Part shown: positions 1-9,239 of the stretch, piece by piece
How the letters are laid out: every line of letters starts with the position of its first letter
Numbering within the stretch: the first letter of the stretch is position 1
DNA from: JAGVPT01 sp964642725
Lineage (GTDB): Bacteria; Bacteroidota; Ignavibacteria; UBA10030; UBA8401
NCBI GenBank assembly: GCA_964642725.1
Contig: CAZXQG010000014.1
Coordinates: 1-64,000 of the forward strand
DNA length: 64,000 nucleotides
Direction of reading: 5' to 3'
Notes under the pieces: model-generated
Databases searched by the model: none
The model's input: the letters and a program-made list of their open reading frames with translations, nothing else
What the model was told of the DNA's origin: nothing
Program-made: the position numbers and the translations under genes

Positions 1-59
1 ATCTAAAAAATGGTGCCGATAATTGCAAGCGGTTTTTCTCACTGAAATGCTTCAGCCGA

Positions 60-1139
60 TCAGTAATCGATGATCATTGTCCTTTGTTTTCCGTTGGGGT
101 CGGAAAACTGAAGCTTTAACTCGTTCGAACTCGCCGACTGGACAGGAATGACGATCGGATTTTTCTGGGGGTCTGTCGGCGGATAGGTCAGGCTGATCCC
201 GGTTTTTGTCCTGAAGATCACATAGACCTGCATCGAGGGGCTTATGGCGTCGGCGCCGGGGACCGCAAACGTTACCTTGTTCCCGGACAATGTGGCCGGC
301 ACTTCTTTGTATGTGGTCAGTGATGAATTTTTATACGCCAACGCAAAGTACGATACGATTGTTTTCAGCGTATCGACAGGGACGGATGTTTGGATAAGCT
401 CCACCGTAACATTAAAATCCTGTCCTTCGGTTACAACTGGTGCGGAAATGGCAAATCCAACTGAAAAACCGGAGCCGTTTGAAGACGTGCCGTTGTTCGA
501 CGTGCCGCCTCCACCTCCTCCGCCCATCGCGCCTTGGAGCTTCTGCAATTGCTCCAGTGTGGTCTTCTTCACTTCGATATTTCCGTTGGCATACGAATAT
601 GCAGTTTGTCCGGGAATGACATTGACCGAATGGTTCGAAACATTATTCGTGAACAGAACAATGCCGGCACCAAGAATTAACACATCAGTGCTGTCTGCAC
701 CGTCAATGAGCATGCCTTGCGTGCCGCGTATCGAAGCCACCGACGTCGGCGTTGAGAATTCGAATTTTTCGTTCTCTCTTTTTTTCACGTCGAATGTTAG
801 TTCTCCCCGTTCGAGGTTGACATTTTTCGAAAATTCTTTATTGGCTGTCAGTTCGGCGCGAATAGTGATCTGAGAGTTCTCCTGCAGCCGAAGGATTGAG
901 TTCTCGATGAATTTAATGACGACGAAAGAATTTACCCCTGTCCTTACCTGATCTCCCGACAAGAGCGGCGTCGCTGCGGCTGCTTTTGTCCAACTTTTTC
1001 CATTCTTTAAATATTCGACAGAGCCTACCGGCTTGTAAATGATAGCGACTGGCTTGTCCGGATCATACACTGGTGCCGAGACCGCCGCAGAGAATGACGA
1101 AACAAGGCACAACAGTAAAAGCATACACAATGTTCTCAT
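60..1139 (-). CDS. Secreted FecR-domain protein
   Basis: This 359-residue protein starts with a clear signal peptide (about residues 1-22, hydrophobic core ending at a VSA-P site). A FecR-type domain follows at about residues 35-140, with the usual 'GSV...G..W..A....L..GD.VRTG' opening and the 'IRG T.G' turn near residue 140. A glycine/serine/asparagine-rich linker near 205-222 leads to a C-terminal beta-rich domain I do not recognise. The start is supported by GGAGAG upstream. It is the last gene of a minus-strand run after dxr, rseP and the unknown secreted protein. There is no TonB receptor or ECF sigma gene beside it, so this is probably a surface or periplasmic FecR-like protein and not a classical FecR signal transducer. 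Family assignment is firm; the role is unknown. Confidence 0.8.
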   Translation of the reverse strand: MRTLCMLLLLCLVSSFSAAVSAPVYDPDKPVAIIYKPVGSVEYLKNGKSWTKAAAATPLLSGDQVRTGVNSFVVIKFIENSILRLQENSQITIRAELTANKEFSKNVNLERGELTFDVKKRENEKFEFSTPTSVASIRGTQGMLIDGADSTDVLILGAGIVLFTNNVSNHSVNVIPGQTAYSYANGNIEVKKTTLEQLQKLQGAMGGGGGGGTSNNGTSSNGSGFSVGFAISAPVVTEGQDFNVTVELIQTSVPVDTLKTIVSYFALAYKNSSLTTYKEVPATLSGNKVTFAVPGADAISPSMQVYVIFRTKTGISLTYPPTDPQKNPIVIPVQSASSNELKLQFSDPNGKQRTMIIDY

Positions 1140-1168
1140 GTGATTCTCTCCAATAAGTCAGTACGCTG

Positions 1169-2368
1169 TTAGTCTTGGAATCGGATCGATTTGATTTTGT
1201 CTTTGTTTTGATTCAAGATCATTTGAAGTTCTTGCGCTGTAAGCGTAATGCCGTTTAAGGTCATATGCGAACTGTCGAGCACAAGTTTTTGATCCTGGAT
1301 GAGGTTCATAATATCCTGGAATGTTCCGCCGCTCAACGCAGTCGTCAAAAAGCTCAACACCATCTCGCCCTGCGGGTCGGAAATGCGGAACAGCCGAATA
1401 GTCCTGAGAGGGTCGATGTTGTAACCGAATGCCGTCCGTATTCCGTCGAGCACAAGGACGTACGTCTTACCCCGTTCGAGAGGTCGAGGATCGCGGGGAT
1501 GAGGTAATCCGAACGTCGGGTCATCCTCCGGCTGGTTAATGCCCGGTCCCCCAATCGAAGTTTGCGGATATGTAATGATTGAAAGCCTACCTGAAGCCTC
1601 ACGGTTGATGTTGACAACCCAGTAAGGATCAGAAGCAGATATGGCATCCTCCAACGATTGCTGATCGTACCTCTTTTCGTACACCGATATTTTTACTCCT
1701 CGGGTATCGTACGCCCACTGGAACTGCGGGAATGGGGACTCATATTCGTGTCCGTTGTCCGAGGGCTGAAGCAGCGTGGCGTTCGTCGGATTTGTGACTG
1801 ACACTTGAATTTGCGATGAAGGCAAAATTTGAACGGGGATGCTCGACGTATCCCGAGGCGGATTTCCAATCTTGACGACCTGCATGCTAATATCAACCTC
1901 GTACCTCCCCGAAGGAACTTTCCCGCCGTTTGCAGGATCGGAGACCTTGTTCTTCAAGAGCTGTTTTTCTGCACCGTCGACCGTGAATGAAAAATTGAAT
2001 TCTTTGCTAGCCGCATCTGTGCTTCTGAACACCCTACCTCCAGGCGGCACACTAAACGGTGTTATGGTCCGGGGATCGCTGCCCGGAAGAAACAACGACT
2101 TCTTAATCCCATCTGCATCAAGCGTGACGTAAGCCTTCAACTGCATATTGACCCAGACAACTTCTCTTTTCGGATTATTGATGAAGAGGGAGAAGCTCGT
2201 GGCCGGGACATCCTTAATCGTTTCTGAGAGGGGATCAACGAGCGATGTTGCGTTCACAATATCTGCGTCTATGTAAGTAGCACTAGCCGTAAACTGAGCA
2301 TTGGCCAATCGAATCCAGAACGTAGTGGCTGCGAACATTAGAAGGATGTTCCGAGTGTGGGCTCTCAT
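1169..2368 (-). CDS. Secreted protein of unknown function
   Basis: This 399-residue protein has an N-terminal signal peptide (about residues 1-24, ending in ANA-Q). The start has a GAGGAG ribosome binding site. It contains two beta-rich segments. The first (about 25-180) looks like an Ig-like fold with many hydrophobic/polar alternations. The second (about 190-330) contains FQWAYD and KTYVLVLDG strands, as in secreted bacterial Ig-like or carbohydrate-binding modules. The last 70 residues are helical. I do not recognise a family. It lies 29 bp upstream of the FecR-domain gene and is probably co-transcribed, so the two may act together at the envelope. Confidence 0.75.
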   Translation of the reverse strand: MRAHTRNILLMFAATTFWIRLANAQFTASATYIDADIVNATSLVDPLSETIKDVPATSFSLFINNPKREVVWVNMQLKAYVTLDADGIKKSLFLPGSDPRTITPFSVPPGGRVFRSTDAASKEFNFSFTVDGAEKQLLKNKVSDPANGGKVPSGRYEVDISMQVVKIGNPPRDTSSIPVQILPSSQIQVSVTNPTNATLLQPSDNGHEYESPFPQFQWAYDTRGVKISVYEKRYDQQSLEDAISASDPYWVVNINREASGRLSIITYPQTSIGGPGINQPEDDPTFGLPHPRDPRPLERGKTYVLVLDGIRTAFGYNIDPLRTIRLFRISDPQGEMVLSFLTTALSGGTFQDIMNLIQDQKLVLDSSHMTLNGITLTAQELQMILNQNKDKIKSIRFQD

Positions 2369-2470
2369 GGGACAAATCTCCTCATAGTGATACTGATTTT
2401 TATAATTACTAGACCTAATTTACGTCTATTTCTCGGTGGCACGCTGTGTTGAGTGTCACCAGAAACGAAA

Positions 2471-3787
2471 TCAAAACCCGGCAATATCATTGTAAATAAC
2501 GAACGCCATAAAGGTCAGCAATAGCACAACACCCGCCTGTTGGACGGTTTGCTGAACTTTGTGTGGAATAGGCTTTCCGAAAATTGCCTCGTACACGAGC
2601 ATCATCAGGTGTCCGCCGTCAAGGGCAGGAAAGGGGAGAATATTCATTACTGCAAGACTGATACTGAGCAGCGCCATGAATCCGAGGAAGCTCATAAGCC
2701 CGACTTCTGCCGTGCGTGTCGCCATTTGAGCAATTTTCACGGGTCCGGCGACCGATTTTGAAAATGACGCTTTCCCCACAACGATATGCCATATGGAGTT
2801 GATAAATAGTTTGGTCGCCCCGTATACATCATCTATCCCTTTTGGGAGCGATTCGAACACTCCATAACGTTCGTGTAGAACCGGGCCTACATAACGGCTC
2901 TCGATGCTTATACCGATAATTCCTTCGGGCGTCGGCGTTATGGCGGCCCGAGCAACCTGGGATTTTCGCCTCAATTCAAAATCTATTTTCTTCCCGGCGT
3001 TGGCTTTGATTAATCGGGTAACCTGGTATTGGTTGATCACTTTTTCGTGGTCGATAGAAAGGATAACGTCGTCCGGCTGAAGTCCCGCAGCTTCCGCAGG
3101 TTTGTTCTTGAGGACATCGCCGATGACCGCCTCTGTAAAATTAGGAAGGAACCCGAAAGATGCGTCCGAAATATCCGGAACCAGGGAATGAGGAACGGCG
3201 ATCGTGGTTGCTGCTCCGTTTCGCTCCACGGCGATGCTGAGGTCGTCCCCGACAAAATCGACGTACATTGCCGATTGAATTGCGTCCCAGTGACCGATCT
3301 TTTCGCCGTTGACGGAGAGAATCTTATCGCCTTCCCTGAATCCGGCTTTCTCGGCGGCGCTGTTTGGCACGATGTAACCGATTTCGGTCGTTTGACGGAA
3401 GTTTCCGCCGTTGACAAAATTGATTCCCCAGAAGATGGCAATGGCGAGGAAAATGTTCATGATCACCCCCGCGGAAATAACGATCATCCGCTGCCAGATC
3501 GGCTTCGATCGGAATTCCCACGGCTGCGGCTCGCGGTCGATGAATTCTGTGTCAAAACTCTCATCGATCATTCCGGCTATCTTCACGTACCCGCCGACGG
3601 GAACCCACGAAACGCAATAATCGGTGTCGCCGAATTTTTTGCCGAAAGCGCGGGGCGGAAATCCAATCGAGAACCTATCGACACGCATCCTGCAAGCCTT
3701 CGCAGCAATAAAATGTCCAAACTCGTGAATGAAAACCAAGACGCCGATTGTAATTAAGAAATAGAATATAGTGCTGAGAAATTCCAT
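2471..3787 (-). CDS. rseP: Site-2 (M50) intramembrane zinc protease RseP
   Basis: At 438 residues the length matches the RseP family. The zinc site HEFGH is at residues 21-25 inside the first membrane helix. The third metal ligand lies in the LDGGH motif near residue 390, in the last membrane region. Two PDZ domains lie between them (conserved GF.EGD.ILSVNG near 150-170 and GL.PDDVILSID near 233-250). In characterised bacteria RseP cleaves anti-sigma factors and signal-peptide remnants within the inner membrane. It follows dxr by 62 bp on the same strand, an arrangement common in bacteria (dxr-rseP). No anti-sigma substrate is visible nearby. Confidence 0.95.
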   Translation of the reverse strand: MEFLSTIFYFLITIGVLVFIHEFGHFIAAKACRMRVDRFSIGFPPRAFGKKFGDTDYCVSWVPVGGYVKIAGMIDESFDTEFIDREPQPWEFRSKPIWQRMIVISAGVIMNIFLAIAIFWGINFVNGGNFRQTTEIGYIVPNSAAEKAGFREGDKILSVNGEKIGHWDAIQSAMYVDFVGDDLSIAVERNGAATTIAVPHSLVPDISDASFGFLPNFTEAVIGDVLKNKPAEAAGLQPDDVILSIDHEKVINQYQVTRLIKANAGKKIDFELRRKSQVARAAITPTPEGIIGISIESRYVGPVLHERYGVFESLPKGIDDVYGATKLFINSIWHIVVGKASFSKSVAGPVKIAQMATRTAEVGLMSFLGFMALLSISLAVMNILPFPALDGGHLMMLVYEAIFGKPIPHKVQQTVQQAGVVLLLTFMAFVIYNDIAGF

Positions 3788-3849
3788 CGTAAGGGACTTA
3801 TATATGGATTTTTAGTGCGCCGCTGCCGCTTTATCAACAGGGCGGGCAA

Positions 3850-5019
3850 TCAGTTGCAAATACCCCCCGCAAATCTCCGGGCCGATGCATCCGCTTCGAT
3901 AATGTCGTCGAGCGTTGGGTTTGTTGTTCCAGAATGATGTTCCATTGTGCGGCAGATGGTTTCGGGTATCCGAAGGAAAGGAATTCTCCCTTCCAGGAAA
4001 CGTTTGACCGCTATTTCATTTGCTGCGTTGAGTGCAGCGGGCATTGTTCCGCCTTCTTCTAACGCGTCGTACGCAAGCCGCAAGCACTTAAAACGGTCAA
4101 GGTCGGGAGTAAAGAACGTCATCTCCCTCAACTTTGGAAAATCGACGCGGCCAAAATTTGATGCCGCACGGTCCGGATACGTAAGAGCGTATTGGATCGG
4201 TATTTTCATGTCCGGCACACCGAGCTGCGCTTTCACCGAACCGTCGACAAACTCCACCATCGAGTGGATGATCGATTGCGGATGGATGACGATGTCTATT
4301 TTATCCGCCGGAGTGCCGAAGAGCCAGCGCGCTTCGATTACCTCCAATCCTTTGTTCATCAATGTGGCGGAATCGATCGTTATCTTGTTTCCCATTTTCC
4401 AGTTTGGATGGTTCAACGCCTGCTCGACCGATACGTTTTGGAGCATTTCCATCGGCGTGTTAAGAAACGGCCCGCCCGACGCAGTGAGAATAATTTTGCC
4501 CACGGACAAGCTCGATTCCCCGACCAAGCACTGGAAAATCGCGGAGTGTTCACTGTCTACCGGAATGAGAACCCCTCCGGTCTTTTTCACCAAATCCATA
4601 ATGATCTCGCCCGCAACGACGAGAGTCTCTTTGTTGGCCAGCGCGATCCTTTTTCCCGCTTTGATTGCCGCGATCGTCGGCTTCAATCCTGCAAAGCCGA
4701 CCAACGAACTGATAACAAAATCTACGTCATCTCCCTGAACAATCTTTTCTAGGCCATCTTCACCGGCAAATACTTCCGTCGTACTATCAAATCGTTTCTT
4801 GCATTCCGCAGCCGCATTCTTGTCCAGTACGACAACGCCTTTCGGCTTGAATCGTCGAACTTGATCGCACAGTGAATCTACGTTATTGTTGACTGTGAGA
4901 TAGGTGACTTTGAACTGGTCTGGAAAGCTGGCGATGACTTCTAAGCTATTCTTGCCGATGGAACCTGTGGAGCCAAGGATAGCGACGTTTTTTTGCCGGG
5001 AGTGCAATGATAAAACCAT
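3850..5019 (-). CDS. dxr: 1-deoxy-D-xylulose 5-phosphate reductoisomerase
   Basis: Converts 1-deoxyxylulose 5-phosphate to methylerythritol 4-phosphate with NADPH, the first committed step of the MEP isoprenoid pathway in the cytoplasm. The 389-residue length is typical. The nucleotide-binding loop GSTGSIG is at residues 16-22. The metal and substrate motifs are present: 'LVGFAGL', 'ALANKE', 'PVDSEHSA' and the 'GNKITIDSATLMNKGLE' region. The gene leads the dxr-rseP operon. The Shine-Dalgarno signal is weak (GAAAG). Confidence 0.96.
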   Translation of the reverse strand: MVLSLHSRQKNVAILGSTGSIGKNSLEVIASFPDQFKVTYLTVNNNVDSLCDQVRRFKPKGVVVLDKNAAAECKKRFDSTTEVFAGEDGLEKIVQGDDVDFVISSLVGFAGLKPTIAAIKAGKRIALANKETLVVAGEIIMDLVKKTGGVLIPVDSEHSAIFQCLVGESSLSVGKIILTASGGPFLNTPMEMLQNVSVEQALNHPNWKMGNKITIDSATLMNKGLEVIEARWLFGTPADKIDIVIHPQSIIHSMVEFVDGSVKAQLGVPDMKIPIQYALTYPDRAASNFGRVDFPKLREMTFFTPDLDRFKCLRLAYDALEEGGTMPAALNAANEIAVKRFLEGRIPFLRIPETICRTMEHHSGTTNPTLDDIIEADASARRFAGGICN

Positions 5020-5143
5020 TTTATTCTTTCAAAAAGGTAACTAAATGTTGAGTGTAAGTCAAGATAACCGAAGGGGAGGCAGTGAGGTCTTTTGAATGAA
5101 TGTGGAGACCAAGCGATGCTGAACTGGTCCCTTCGACTCCGCC

Positions 5144-5189
5144 GCGACGGCTCATCCGAATGAGCCTCTGTTCGGATGGATGGCGTCGC
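5144..5189. repeat. Extended imperfect palindrome (REP-like)
   Basis: In the divergent dxr/foldase gap, GCGACG (5144-5149) pairs with CGTCGC (5184-5189) and CATCCGAA (5153-5160) with TTCGGATG (5171-5178). An alternative stem, GGCTCAT/ATGAGCC (5149-5155/5160-5166), competes with this fold. No T-run follows, so it is not an intrinsic terminator. It could be a dispersed extragenic palindrome or a leader structure. Confidence 0.5.
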
Positions 5190-5289
5190 GTCCCGCCGCT
5201 TTAGCGTTGCATTTCAAAGCAGTTTCGATTATATTTATTTCTCAAGTCAGTGTATTTCAAATATCTTGCAGCAAGGAGTTCGTTAAGAT

Positions 5290-7383
5290 ATGCCTATAAT
5301 GACCAGAATGCGCGACAATATGCCGGTGATTCTCATCGCGCTCGTGATATTATTTGTTGTGATGATCGTCTTTGAATGGGGAATGGATTACTTGGGAATC
5401 AAGTCCGGCCGCCATGATTATGTCGGAATCATCGATGGAAGGAAAATCACATATCAGGAGTTTTCGGATCTTGTGAAGCGGGCCGCTGAAAGCCAGAAAA
5501 AGAAATCCGGACAGGACCCGGAAGAAGATGTTATGAAAGAAATTCGCGATCAGATCTGGAACAGCATGGTTGCCTCAACACTGGTCGACAAGGAAACTCA
5601 GCGGGCAGGTGTCACGGTGTCGGACCAGGAGCTCGTCGATTGGGTAAAGGGGGACGATCCGCCGGTGTTCTTGATGCAGCAGTTCGAGGATTCGACCGGC
5701 AAGTTCAATCGGGCGGCCTACGACCAGACGATCAACGACCCGAAGAACAAAGACATTATGATTCAGGTGGAAACCGGGCTTCGGCAGCAGCGTCTCTCGG
5801 AAAAAATGCAGAGCCTTATTTTCGCGACGGTGCGAGTAACCCCCGGGGAAATTGGGGAGCGGTTTGAAAATCAGAACACAAAGGTCGAGGCGCAATATGC
5901 TCTGTTCGACCCGAACAGATTTGTTTCGGATAGCGCTGCTTCGGTCACCGATGACGACCTGCGTAAATATTACAACGAAAACCAGGAGGAATTCAAAGCA
6001 AAAGCTTCACGCAAACTGAAGTTTGTGTTATTCAGCGACCAGCCGTCGGCGAAGGATTCGCAGGATGTGCTTGTTGAGGCGAACAACATTCTTCAACAGA
6101 CGAAAGCGGGAATCGATTTCTTTGAGCTTCAGAAATCCTACTCAGAAACGTCAACTCCGCCGGGATATTTTAAACATGGTCAGTTGTCGCCGGAAAAAGA
6201 AGAAGCCGTTTTCGGCGCAGCGATGGGCGACGTTGTTGGCCCGGTAAAAGATTTCACAGGGATTCACATTATAAAGGTTCTTGAACAAAGAAACGGAACC
6301 GATGTGTTTGTGCGCGCCCGTCATATTCTGCTCGGCATTGGCGGAAAAGACGAGTCGGCGGTAATGAAACAGGCGAACGACCTCATAGCTCGCGCGCGCA
6401 AAGGCGAGGATTTTGCCGGCCTTGCAAAGGAGTACTCGACTGAACCGGGCGCGGCGACGTCCGGAGGCGACCTCGGCTGGTTTGGCAAAGGACGGATGGT
6501 GAAACCATTCGAAGACGTCGCGCTGAAAGGGAGGGCCGGTCAAATTCTCGGACCGGTGAAAACCCAATACGGGATTCACATTATTAAGATCGAAGGAAGA
6601 GACACTCGTGAGGTGAAGATTGCCGACATTACTCTTCCGGTCAGAACCAGCTCGCAGACCAAGGACGATGTTTTCCAGCGCGCGCAGGATTTTGCTTTTG
6701 TGGCGAAGGACGGAAAATTTGAAAAGGATGCGGAGGGTTTTAATTTACAGGTGCGGGAAACGCCTTCGTTCCAGAAAGCGGGGATGATTCCGGGAATAGG
6801 GATCAACGAATCGGTGTCGAAATTCGCTTTCGAAAAAGATTTAGGAGACATCAGCGAAGCGTACCAGGTAAACGAGGGCGTCGCGGTTTTCAAGATTTCT
6901 GAGGTGAAAAAGGAAGGCGTTCGTCCGTTCGATGAAGTCAGAGACTTTCTGCAGCCGCGCGTCGTACGGAAAAAGAAAATGGCGCTGGTGAAGGAAGTAG
7001 TTGACAAACTGCGATCATCAATGAACGATTCCTTCGACCTTTTATCCTTGCCTGCTTCGGATGCCCGGATCAACGTTCTATCAACCGGACTTTTTTCTCC
7101 AACCGGGACAATTCCGACAATTGGCAGGGATAACACATTCCTGGGCGCTGCATTGACATTGCCCGTGCAGAAAATCTCTCAGCCTGTCGAAGGTGAAAGA
7201 GGATATTATCTCATCAAGGTTCTGAGCAAAACTCCGTTCGATTCCGCGAGCTTCAACGCGCAGAAAACCATTCTCGCTGCACAAATGCTGCAGGAAAAGA
7301 AGCAACGCATCGTTAACGAATGGCTCGAGAAGTTGAAAGCCAAAGCCGACATTGAAGACCTGCGGGATATGTTTTACCGCTAA
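5290..7383 (+). CDS. SurA/PpiD-type peptidyl-prolyl isomerase
   Basis: This 697-residue protein is anchored by one N-terminal membrane helix (about residues 12-30) and otherwise periplasmic, like PpiD. A SurA_N-type helical chaperone region (about 45-205) precedes two parvulin modules. The first (about 240-345) is degenerate. The second (about 345-440) is canonical, with ARHIL, 'FAGLAKEYS', 'GGDLGWFGKG' and 'YGIHIIK'. A long C-terminal chaperone region (445-697) closes the protein. The role inferred from the family is assisting folding of outer-membrane and secreted proteins. AAGGAG lies 11 bases before the ATG, slightly far. The gene diverges from dxr and has no obvious operon partner. Confidence 0.9.
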   Translation: MPIMTRMRDNMPVILIALVILFVVMIVFEWGMDYLGIKSGRHDYVGIIDGRKITYQEFSDLVKRAAESQKKKSGQDPEEDVMKEIRDQIWNSMVASTLVDKETQRAGVTVSDQELVDWVKGDDPPVFLMQQFEDSTGKFNRAAYDQTINDPKNKDIMIQVETGLRQQRLSEKMQSLIFATVRVTPGEIGERFENQNTKVEAQYALFDPNRFVSDSAASVTDDDLRKYYNENQEEFKAKASRKLKFVLFSDQPSAKDSQDVLVEANNILQQTKAGIDFFELQKSYSETSTPPGYFKHGQLSPEKEEAVFGAAMGDVVGPVKDFTGIHIIKVLEQRNGTDVFVRARHILLGIGGKDESAVMKQANDLIARARKGEDFAGLAKEYSTEPGAATSGGDLGWFGKGRMVKPFEDVALKGRAGQILGPVKTQYGIHIIKIEGRDTREVKIADITLPVRTSSQTKDDVFQRAQDFAFVAKDGKFEKDAEGFNLQVRETPSFQKAGMIPGIGINESVSKFAFEKDLGDISEAYQVNEGVAVFKISEVKKEGVRPFDEVRDFLQPRVVRKKKMALVKEVVDKLRSSMNDSFDLLSLPASDARINVLSTGLFSPTGTIPTIGRDNTFLGAALTLPVQKISQPVEGERGYYLIKVLSKTPFDSASFNAQKTILAAQMLQEKKQRIVNEWLEKLKAKADIEDLRDMFYR

Positions 7384-7795
7384 ACCCCGGGCAACGAAAT
7401 TCTGCACTTCGCGATTTGATTTTGTCATCGGGCCTGAAAAAACGAGGTTTCTACGTATGGAAACTGAAGCCGGATTTTTTGTTTGTATTGCATTTTTTAC
7501 CTCATCCCTCCGGTATGTCATGGCCGAGTAGCCCGCTCGCCCCCATCTGCCAAATAAAAAACGAAGTATTTTCCTGCTGCTAAAATTTTAATCCGGAGTA
7601 ATGTGTTCAGCGTCGCAGAATCAATCACGACATCCTCTCTCTTTTAAGCCGGACTCATTCTGTTCGAGTCCTTCGGAACGATTTTTGATATCGCTGTTCA
7701 AGTTCTTAGACTAACGACGAAGTCCATTCGGAAAACATACTAATGTTGTAACACCGTTGCAGGGATCCTGTCCTGCAAAGCCCTGAAATTCTCTT
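7384..7795. other. 412-bp intergenic stretch, one small hairpin
   Basis: I see no convincing gene. An inverted repeat GGACTC (7651-7656) / GAGTCC (7666-7671) gives a short hairpin, with a T-run about 15 bases later. It may be a weak terminator or a leader structure for the CHASE3 gene. Open frames on either strand here are extensions of shadows from the foldase gene. Confidence 0.4.
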
Positions 7796-8563
7796 ATGGG
7801 ACGTAAGTTTAAACGATTTCTCTTTGCCAGCTATGCTGCCGCGTTTGTGTTGTTCTTCGGCTTGCAATATTTCATGAAGACAGCGCTCGATGACGTAGGC
7901 AGGTATACGGCGCTATTGTCTTATGACCACGAAGTTGTGGTGGCGATGCAGGATATCTCACTGTCCCTGCAACAAGCTGAATCGAATCGCCGCGGTTATA
8001 TTCTGACAAATAGCATAGATTTTATTCAGGATTACAACTCTGAGGTCAAATCGGTGCAGCAATCGTTCCTCTATCTGAAACAGCTGAACCTGAACGGCGG
8101 ATACCGGGATCAGTTTCTCGATTCCCTCGGGGCTTCGATAAATGACAGAATCGAAAATCTGAAGTCTTCGATCGATTTGGCCATGACCAACAATTCGTCG
8201 GATTCCGCCCAAGCCGTTCTTGCGGGCAGAGGGAAAGAGCTGATGGAGACCATCCGTCCCACAATTCTTGAGCTTGTAAAAGAAAAGCAAAATTCACGCG
8301 ACGACACCGACCGCAAATTAGAACGCGTCAATGCAGAAATTAAAACTCTTTTTGAAATCGCATTCATTCTGCTCATTGTATTCGGCGGCAGCCTTTTCGT
8401 AATAAGCTATTTTTATTTCAAGAAAATTGATATCATTGAAGACGGGCTTCGGCGCGAGTTGTTTCAGGCGAGGCAGCAGGTTCAGCATGCGACCTCCCGG
8501 TATCAGGATTTGAAAATTGAATTAAAAGAGAAAATGGACCAGGACGACGGCGGACAGGCGTAA
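7796..8563 (+). CDS. Orphan CHASE3-domain membrane protein
   Basis: A 255-residue protein. An N-terminal membrane helix (about 7-25) is followed by an extracytoplasmic helical domain (about 30-180) with the CHASE3 signature 'L..AESNRRGYILT'. A second membrane helix (about 184-206) and a cytoplasmic coiled coil (about 215-250) follow. CHASE3 normally feeds histidine kinases, cyclases or chemoreceptors, but no output domain follows and the frame ends after the coiled coil. It may signal through a partner or be a truncated receptor. The start has no good Shine-Dalgarno sequence. It stands alone upstream of aroK. Confidence 0.75.
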   Translation: MGRKFKRFLFASYAAAFVLFFGLQYFMKTALDDVGRYTALLSYDHEVVVAMQDISLSLQQAESNRRGYILTNSIDFIQDYNSEVKSVQQSFLYLKQLNLNGGYRDQFLDSLGASINDRIENLKSSIDLAMTNNSSDSAQAVLAGRGKELMETIRPTILELVKEKQNSRDDTDRKLERVNAEIKTLFEIAFILLIVFGGSLFVISYFYFKKIDIIEDGLRRELFQARQQVQHATSRYQDLKIELKEKMDQDDGGQA

Positions 8564-8681
8564 GATTCGGCTGTTCGTACGCTTTCCATACAGATCGCCT
8601 GTGGAGTATCATTGCGAATTCTATTGACTATTCCCTAGGTCATCTCCATTTTCTAGTATCGCATCTCAGCACGGCATTCGA

Positions 8682-9239
8682 ATGGACGGCAATCATAAAC
8701 GATTAGTAATTTTTCTAACGGGATTCATGGGGAGCGGTAAAAGTACTATCGGCCCCATCCTGGCCAACACGATCGGATACAGTTTTATCGACTTGGACCT
8801 TTTCATCGAACAGAAGGAAAAGCGAAAGATCGGCGATATTTTCAAAGCGCAAGGTGAAAAAGCATTCAGGGAAATGGAACGCACATTTCTCAGAGAAGTC
8901 GCCGGGACTCCGCGCACGGTCATTTCGCTCGGCGGCGGAACCATTACGGACCAGGATTCGCTCGACCTTGTCAAAGAATCGGGTGTTCTGGTGTATCTCA
9001 AAGTCGACCCGGAGTATATCTATAAACGTCTTCGTACAAAAAGCGACCGGCCGATGTTGCGGACTGCCGATGGAGATTTGATGGACGCAGAACAATTACA
9101 GCTTCGCATCGATGAATTGTTGACGAAGAGGAAGGGATATTACGAACAAGCTCATGTTATTATCCACACCGATGACAAAAAAATCGGAAATACAATTGAC
9201 GAGCTTGTAAAAATGTTACGGCATCATATTGACGACTAA
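8682..9239 (+). CDS. aroK: Shikimate kinase
   Basis: Phosphorylates shikimate with ATP in the chorismate pathway. The 185-residue length is typical. Walker A GFMGSGKS is at residues 14-21. The substrate-binding 'DLD' and 'GE..FR..E' motifs and the 'SLGGGT' loop (about 84-89) are present, with a lid arginine in 'DRPML'. It overlaps aroB by 11 bp, so the two consecutive-pathway enzymes are translationally coupled. Confidence 0.95.
   Translation: MDGNHKRLVIFLTGFMGSGKSTIGPILANTIGYSFIDLDLFIEQKEKRKIGDIFKAQGEKAFREMERTFLREVAGTPRTVISLGGGTITDQDSLDLVKESGVLVYLKVDPEYIYKRLRTKSDRPMLRTADGDLMDAEQLQLRIDELLTKRKGYYEQAHVIIHTDDKKIGNTIDELVKMLRHHIDD

Noticed and set aside
244..873. 209-codon plus-strand open frame
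   Set aside because: Shadow of the FecR-domain gene on the other strand; no ribosome binding site or domain.
7661..7671. TGTTCGAGTCC resembling a tRNA T-loop
   Set aside because: No acceptor, D or anticodon arm can be built around it; it is one side of a short hairpin.
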